Made by a program: the position numbers and the translations under genes
Source of the DNA: Ardenticatenaceae bacterium
GTDB lineage: Bacteria; Chloroflexota; Anaerolineae; Promineifilales; Promineifilaceae
Assembly (NCBI GenBank): GCA_020634415.1
Contig: JACKBT010000002.1
Coordinates: 186,001-250,000 of the forward strand
Reading direction: 5' to 3'
Length of the DNA stretch: 64,000 nucleotides
Shown: in pieces, positions 59,535 through 64,000 of the stretch
How the letters are laid out: each line of letters starts with the position of its first letter
Numbering within the stretch: position 1 is the stretch's first letter
Notes under the pieces: model-generated
The model's input: only the letters and a program-made list of their open reading frames with translations
What the model was told of the DNA's origin: nothing
Database searches by the model: none

Positions 59535-60353
59535 TTAATTTTCTACAGATGGGTCTGGAACAAGCAAATAAGCAGCATCGCTCAAGAAAGGTTCATAAGC
59601 TAGTACAAAGCTCGTTTCATCTGCCTCCACTTCAAAAGCAACCCACCCTGTAATGGTTGCTCCACCAAAAAACTCAAAGGTGTCTAGTTCATCAGGTACG
59701 CCCACAATGTTAATAATAGGGCGATGAATGATGCCTGCCGAACCATAAGCCTCGAAATCACTGTCATCGGGAGAACAGGTCTCAGTACTGGCTACATTGC
59801 AAGTCAAGGTCACATACACCATAAGCAGGGCCTTGCCTTCGGCCGCTGACGGATTGAACATGTTGGCTCTTTCCAAAAAGGCATCGGTAGGGAAGATCGC
59901 CCGCTCAATAGAAACATCGTACCGCTCCAGCTGCACCACGCCGCCAGGGTGCATTGGGTCTTGGCGGCTAAGACCAGTCGGTTCTGGGGTATTGGTTGGT
60001 GCAGATGTGGCCGTAGGAATAGGTGTATCGGTTGGTTCTGGGGTGCTGCTAGGAACAGGTGTAAGGGTAGGGGTATTTGTCGGTTTGGCTGCCTCAGTCA
60101 TCGTGGCAATTGCGTCTCCCGTAGCCTGTTCGTTAGCAACGGCCGTTCCCGTCACCTGGGCCACGGCTTCGGCTGTTTGCGCAACTTGCCGCTCGGCTTC
60201 CGAAGTAGCCCTAAACTCTTCTCCCTCTGGTGTTTGTGTCCAATAAGCTCCATAGGCCATAAGGCCACAAAAACACAGTCCCACCAAACCAACAATGCCA
60301 AGTATGATCCACAACCAACGACGGCGCGGGCGAGATGAGATTTCCTCTGACAT
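59535..60353 (-). CDS. Membrane-anchored surface protein with Thr/Pro stalk and DUF4352-like domain
   Basis: 272 residues: AGGAGG 5 bp upstream; a basic cytoplasmic start (RPRRRWLW), membrane helix (~14-36), helical region, Thr/Pro stalk (~90-130) and a C-terminal Ig/telokin-like domain (RYDVSIERAIFPTDAF, LLMVYVTLTCN, WVAFEVEADETSFVLAYEP) as in DUF4352. Expressed divergently from the regulator, it is a likely lysogenic-conversion or superinfection-exclusion factor. Confidence 0.7.
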   Translation of the reverse strand: MSEEISSRPRRRWLWIILGIVGLVGLCFCGLMAYGAYWTQTPEGEEFRATSEAERQVAQTAEAVAQVTGTAVANEQATGDAIATMTEAAKPTNTPTLTPVPSSTPEPTDTPIPTATSAPTNTPEPTGLSRQDPMHPGGVVQLERYDVSIERAIFPTDAFLERANMFNPSAAEGKALLMVYVTLTCNVASTETCSPDDSDFEAYGSAGIIHRPIINIVGVPDELDTFEFFGGATITGWVAFEVEADETSFVLAYEPFLSDAAYLLVPDPSVEN

Positions 60354-60455
60354 GATTACCTCCTAAACTGATTAGACAAGATGGCAGATAGTACCCAAAA
60401 CGGCCGTCAGGCACAATGCAACGGGTGTTCTATTTTGCAAGCTTTCGATTTAATA

Positions 60456-60484
60456 TTGACGTGTCTGTTAGTTTCTGTTAGGAT
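60456..60484 (+). promoter_or_regulatory. Operator-promoter P1 of the RHH regulator
   Basis: TTGACG (60456-60461), 17-bp spacer, TAGGAT (60479-60484). TCTGTTAG is at 60464-60471 and 60474-60481, exactly 10 bp apart, filling the spacer. The same hexamers and repeats make P2 at 58245-58290. A protein bound here would block RNA polymerase. Confidence 0.7.
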
Positions 60485-60539
60485 TCGGCGCATGGACAAT
60501 TTGCTCGTTAGTGATTCCCCAAGAATGGAGGCGCAAGAC

Positions 60540-60773
60540 ATGAGACTGTCAGATGTCGAACGCGCCTCGCAATTAATACAGGAAGTCCTTCAAGATGAAG
60601 GTGAAGACAACTTGGTTTACCTAAGTGCTATGGTTCCCCCGGCGCACAAGGACTTGATCAGTGGTCTAGCCAAAATCAACAAGGCCAAGCAAGCGGCGGT
60701 TTTGCGTGCCATCATTGACGAGTGGTGCGAATTCAAGCTGCAAGCCAGCCTGACAAGCGAGGCGCAGGGATAA
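60540..60773 (+). CDS. Ribbon-helix-helix-like regulator (candidate phage repressor)
   Basis: 77 residues from ATG 60540 (GGAGG 8 bp upstream); an ATG at 60492 lies only 8 nt after the -10 box and would give a leaderless 93-aa form. The C-terminal half (VYLSAMVPPAHKDLISGLAK, then AAVLRAIIDEWCEFKLQ) reads strand-helix-helix like Arc/MetJ-type DNA binders. Its promoter contains tandem TCTGTTAG sites, and the leftward operon has the same; the simplest model is an autoregulated repressor of lysis genes. No separate CI-type repressor is visible. Confidence 0.55.
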   Translation: MRLSDVERASQLIQEVLQDEGEDNLVYLSAMVPPAHKDLISGLAKINKAKQAAVLRAIIDEWCEFKLQASLTSEAQG

Positions 60774-60921
60774 CAAAAAACCCCGCGCCAAAGGCAGCGA
60801 GGCTTTTGCTTGACCAACCTCTCTCAAAGCCGATCATTCTTTCAGTTACAAGCCGTTCCTCTGGGTTCCATGCCTGGAACGGCCGTTTACCGAACCTTAA
60901 CATCCAATTTCTGGACATAAG

Positions 60922-61003
<82 letters not shown>

Positions 61004-61018
61004 AACATCGTGAGGGAG

Positions 61019-61046
61019 ATTATATGTTTTTTTTAACGGCCGTCAA
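61019..61046 (-). promoter_or_regulatory. tRNA-Val promoter
   Basis: TTGACG (61041-61046), 16-bp spacer, perfect TATAAT (61019-61024) on the minus strand, 15 bp before the tRNA start. Its -35 overlaps an ACGGCCGT octamer. Confidence 0.8.
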
Positions 61047-61095
61047 CCCCATTGTGGCAAGTAACAAGTGGCAAACACCTGCCACCTGCCGCCTG

Positions 61096-62274
61096 CTACT
61101 TGCCGCCTTCCCGACGGCCGTTTTCCTCCACACTATCCAAATAATCAAAATACGCCTGATTAATAATCGAAAGAAACTCCTCATCCACCTGCGGAATCGG
61201 CAGCTTCTCAAACGGCACAATCTCCCGGAACCGCTCCGTCGCAAACTCAATATCCCGCACCATATACGGCGCCTGAAAAGCCACACTCCGCGCCAGCAGC
61301 CGCTCCACCGCATTCATCGGCTCCGTCGCAAACGCCTCCTCCTCCACCATTTCCAACCCGCGAATAGCCAAACTCTGGCACACAATCCGGTGAATCGTCG
61401 CAATCAGCGGCGGATCCTCATTCACAATATTAAACACCTTCAACTCCGGCGTTGCCAACACCGCCTCTTCCGCCACCAACTGCATCGCATCAATCACAAA
61501 ATCAATCGGCACAAAATTCAGCCGCGTCTGCGGATGCCCCATCAAACGCACATCAAACGTGCCATCAAAGCCCTGCCCCCGCTTCTCAAAATGCTTCCGC
61601 AGCCGATACAGCGCATCACACACCTGGTAATACGCCGAATGGCTCACCGCCTTCGTCTCCCGCGAACCCACAATAATCGCTGGCCGAAAAATCGTCGCAT
61701 CCAGCCCATGCTCCGCCTGATACGCCTGCACCAACGTCTCCCCCTCATACTTCGACCATTCATACAGCGAACGGAAACCCGTATTCCCCGGCACATACGC
61801 CTCCGGCACAATATCTAGCTCCTGCCCTGTGCTGTAAGCCGTACCCACATGAAAATAACGCGGCGGTTGTTTACCCCCATTCACCCGCAAAACCAGCTCC
61901 AAAATATGGCGCACCCCTTCAATATTGATGGCCTCCACATCAGCGCGATCCCGCTTGCGGAACAAAAACGTAGCCGCACAGTGCCAAATTTCATCAATCC
62001 GCTCATGGCCCACATGGGTGCGAATTTTGTGCAAAAGGACATCGGCCGTTTCCTGCACATCCCCCGCAATCACCACCAGATTATCCAGACAATCCTGTAG
62101 ATTGGCATCCACCTGCTCAATAGCCGCCAGCACCCGTTCCTGCGCCGAACGCCGCCGCCCACTCTCTCGCACCAGCGCCACCACCCGATGGCCTTGCTTC
62201 AATAAAGTCGCCGCCAAATGGCAGCCCACATATCCCGTCACACCCGTTACAAAGACTAGCTTCTTCCCACTCAT
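61096..62274 (-). CDS. Extended SDR / thioester-reductase-like oxidoreductase
   Basis: 392 residues with Rossmann motif FVTGVTGYVG (7-16), then WHCAATFLFR (substrate/NAD segment), catalytic YEWSKYEGE (Tyr-x3-Lys) and downstream IFRPAIIVG and NFVPIDFVIDAM, as in NAD(P)-dependent acyl-thioester reductases and fatty-acyl-CoA reductase-like SDRs. Substrate probably a lipid or carrier-bound acyl group; no biosynthetic neighbours help. Host gene just outside the prophage. Confidence 0.85.
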   Translation of the reverse strand: MSGKKLVFVTGVTGYVGCHLAATLLKQGHRVVALVRESGRRRSAQERVLAAIEQVDANLQDCLDNLVVIAGDVQETADVLLHKIRTHVGHERIDEIWHCAATFLFRKRDRADVEAINIEGVRHILELVLRVNGGKQPPRYFHVGTAYSTGQELDIVPEAYVPGNTGFRSLYEWSKYEGETLVQAYQAEHGLDATIFRPAIIVGSRETKAVSHSAYYQVCDALYRLRKHFEKRGQGFDGTFDVRLMGHPQTRLNFVPIDFVIDAMQLVAEEAVLATPELKVFNIVNEDPPLIATIHRIVCQSLAIRGLEMVEEEAFATEPMNAVERLLARSVAFQAPYMVRDIEFATERFREIVPFEKLPIPQVDEEFLSIINQAYFDYLDSVEENGRREGGK

Positions 62275-62433
62275 TCCTTACTATCCCTTAACTCAAAAAA
62301 TATCATCTCATCTCGCCTTTCTATTCTAAACCATGTATGCGCTTGATGGTAATTGATGGTATAGTCAGGCCATGTTGTCAACAAGAAAGGCTGGGTTTCA
62401 GGGTGACATCATGCCGCGAAACTTGACCTCTGA

Positions 62434-63699
62434 TTGAGAGCAATCTTGAAAAAAAAGCAAACCTCTCCAAGACAATCTGATTTAGGCGTAGCGGGTTTAC
62501 TGGGAACGGCCGTTCTCCTGGGCATCATCGCCTACTTCCTGCGCGACTACCTCCAAATTCAATACGGCTACTTTGGCAGCCTCATCTGGATCACCGTCCT
62601 GGGCGCATCCTTCTTCTTCAGCCTCCTCTACTTCGCCCAATTCCTGCTGCCCCTCGAAGGCATGGAAGGCTGGACCGAAGGACTGCGGCTGTTAAGCCGC
62701 GCCTATTTCGGCGACACCACCCCCAACACCCGCCCCCTGCCCGCCCCCCCACCCAGCGACGACAACACCGCCCCACCCCCTCGGCCCACCTTACTCCCCC
62801 CCAGCTTCCCCACCCTCAAAGCCGGCATCATCCGCAGCCATTACGCCCTGGCCCTGTCACGTGGGCAAGGCTTTTCCCGCCCCACCGGCCCCGGCTTCGT
62901 CATGCTGCACCCCCGCGAAGCCATCACCGATGTCATAGACCTGCGGCCGCAGTTGCGCACCCAAACCGTACAGGCCAACACCCGCGACGGCATCCCCGTC
63001 GAAACCACCGTCACCGTCATCTTCCAGGTACGCCAAATTACCCCCAGCCAAGAACAGCAAGACATACTCTATCCCTATGATCGGGAAGCCATCTTCCACG
63101 TCAGCTACGCCACCAGCACAGACGGCCGTTTCATCCGCGATTGGACCAACCAGGTAGCCCCCCGTGCCGCCGCCATCCTCATAGACGAACTGGCCCAACG
63201 CCGCCTCAACGACCTCTACCACGACAACGGCAGCATCGCCCCCTTCGACATCATCCAACAAACCATCAAACGGCGCTTAGAACGCAGTGCCGATCAACTC
63301 GGCTTACAGATTTTGGCCGTCAGCATCGGCCACCTGCAACTGCCCGATGAGGTCGTCGAACAGCGCATCAAAATCTGGCAAGTCAATTGGGAGCGGCAAA
63401 TCCGCGTCGAGCAAGCCGTCGGCGATGCCGAAGTCGAACGCCGCCTTAAAAACGCCCGCGCCCGCGCCCAAATCGAAATCATCCACAACATCACCCAAAA
63501 CATAGATGCCATGCGCCGAGGCAACAGCAACCTCACCCAAATCATCATGCTGCGCATGATAGACGCCCTAGAAGAAGCCACAGCCGACCCCGTCGTACAA
63601 ACCATGCTGCCCCAAGAGCTAATCGGGCAGCTAGTCGAAGAAACCTCTGGGCAAATGAGAGATTGGCTCACCGAGTCAGGAGGTTCGGCCCATGTTTAA
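62434..63699 (+). CDS. SPFH/band-7 membrane protein
   Basis: 421 residues (TTG start at 62434; a TTG at 62446 is an alternative). Two membrane helices at ~20-75, a Pro-rich spacer (~105-135), then an SPFH-like domain (RPTGPGFVMLHPREAITDVI, VETTVTVIFQVRQI, LAVSIGHLQLPDEV) and a long C-terminal helix (VEQAVGDAEVERRLKNARAR). Such proteins scaffold membrane microdomains or regulate proteases. It overlaps the next gene by 8 bp, likely its partner. Confidence 0.8.
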   Translation: MRAILKKKQTSPRQSDLGVAGLLGTAVLLGIIAYFLRDYLQIQYGYFGSLIWITVLGASFFFSLLYFAQFLLPLEGMEGWTEGLRLLSRAYFGDTTPNTRPLPAPPPSDDNTAPPPRPTLLPPSFPTLKAGIIRSHYALALSRGQGFSRPTGPGFVMLHPREAITDVIDLRPQLRTQTVQANTRDGIPVETTVTVIFQVRQITPSQEQQDILYPYDREAIFHVSYATSTDGRFIRDWTNQVAPRAAAILIDELAQRRLNDLYHDNGSIAPFDIIQQTIKRRLERSADQLGLQILAVSIGHLQLPDEVVEQRIKIWQVNWERQIRVEQAVGDAEVERRLKNARARAQIEIIHNITQNIDAMRRGNSNLTQIIMLRMIDALEEATADPVVQTMLPQELIGQLVEETSGQMRDWLTESGGSAHV

Positions 63700-64000
63700 C
63701 CGTCCCTCCCGCCCCGCCCCGCCACCAGCCCAATCGCAAAACAGTTGGTTCTTACCCTCCCTATTCGTCCTGCTCTTTCTCTACTGGCTCTTTGCCCGCT
63801 CCATGGAACGCATAGATTTGAGCCAGTCCAGCGAACTCCTCAGCGGGCTGCCCCCTGCCTTTGTGATGGTGGCCGAACTCTTTCACTGGCGCGTCCTGCG
63901 CCACATCGTGCCCGTAGCCGCTGGTTACTACTTAGCCTATGGTGCCGCCGTCAGCCTGGTGCGCCGCCTGTACGATCTGCCCGACCAGGCAGCGGCGTGG
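63692..64000 (+). CDS. Membrane protein partner of the SPFH gene (3' end outside window)
   Basis: CAGGAGG lies 9 bp before the ATG and the frame is open to the window end (~103 residues). A Pro-rich start is followed by hydrophobic segments (SWFLPSLFVLLFLYWLFA, LRHIVPVAAGYYLAYGAAV). Probably coupled to the SPFH protein; family not visible in this fragment. Confidence 0.7.
   Translation, partial: MFNRPSRPAPPPAQSQNSWFLPSLFVLLFLYWLFARSMERIDLSQSSELLSGLPPAFVMVAELFHWRVLRHIVPVAAGYYLAYGAAVSLVRRLYDLPDQAAAW

Noticed and set aside
61024..61818. Long rightward ORF opposite the SDR gene, rich in Arg/His/Pro
   Set aside because: Composition is that of an antisense shadow; the opposite strand encodes a clear SDR with catalytic motifs.

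Overview
The window is bacterial chromosome from a member of the Chloroflexota (Anaerolineae/Ardenticatenia-like) carrying one complete, integrated tailed-phage genome. The phylum call is an inference. It rests on secreted proteins with long Thr/Pro linkers, on a DUF2723-type membrane glycosyltransferase and band-7 proteins, and on the palindrome ACGGCCGT (often AACGGCCGTT), which recurs in nearly every gene of host and phage alike, much as HIP1 does in cyanobacteria.

Left flank (1-8031): C-terminus of a probable penicillin-binding protein, a DUF2723 membrane protein, a small conserved protein, a HAD hydrolase, and a divergently placed pair of ABC exporter half-transporters that look like a heterodimer (one consensus and one degenerate ATP site). 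Right flank (60975-64000): the 5' part of tRNA-Val(GAC), an extended SDR/thioester-reductase-like protein, an SPFH/band-7 membrane protein and the start of its partner.

Prophage (8032-60974): two identical 53-bp copies of the 3' half of tRNA-Val(GAC) plus 8 bp bound an element whose repeat unit is 52,890 bp. The tyrosine integrase sits at the left end and its stop codon lies inside the att core. A rightward early operon (9204-19201) encodes small proteins, a replication-initiator-like protein with five iterons inside its coding sequence, a LysR-type HTH, a possible ssDNA-binding protein, a ParM-like actin, a cold-shock/zinc-finger fusion, a MazG-like pyrophosphohydrolase, a ParR-like ribbon-helix-helix protein, a DUF3102-like protein and a HerA-like ATPase. 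A long leftward region (60353 down to 19198) holds, in order of transcription, accessory and regulatory genes, a ParB-methyltransferase, terminase (small subunit, ATPase, then a separately encoded nuclease with four small genes between), portal, a 1747-residue MuF polyvalent protein, scaffold, capsid, connectors, tail tube, frameshifted tail chaperones, tape measure and tail-tip/fibre proteins. This is a siphovirus layout. A rightward cassette (37705-39694) with its own promoter, 20-bp palindromic operator and flanking terminators interrupts the late genes.

The most notable signals are: (i) a small ribbon-helix-helix regulator whose promoter has two TCTGTTAG half-sites 10 bp apart in the -35/-10 spacer, with the same promoter/operator design repeated at the head of the leftward operon; (ii) a ParM/ParR partition-like set with two clusters of GTTCA/TGAAC repeats; (iii) the giant MuF polyvalent protein with GNAT-, NUDIX-, kinase- and ADP-ribosyltransferase-like parts; (iv) a coiled-coil protein ending in a death-like/effector-associated domain, readable only through a -1 shift at a run of nine A; and (v) a naturally split large terminase. 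No canonical endolysin was recognised.
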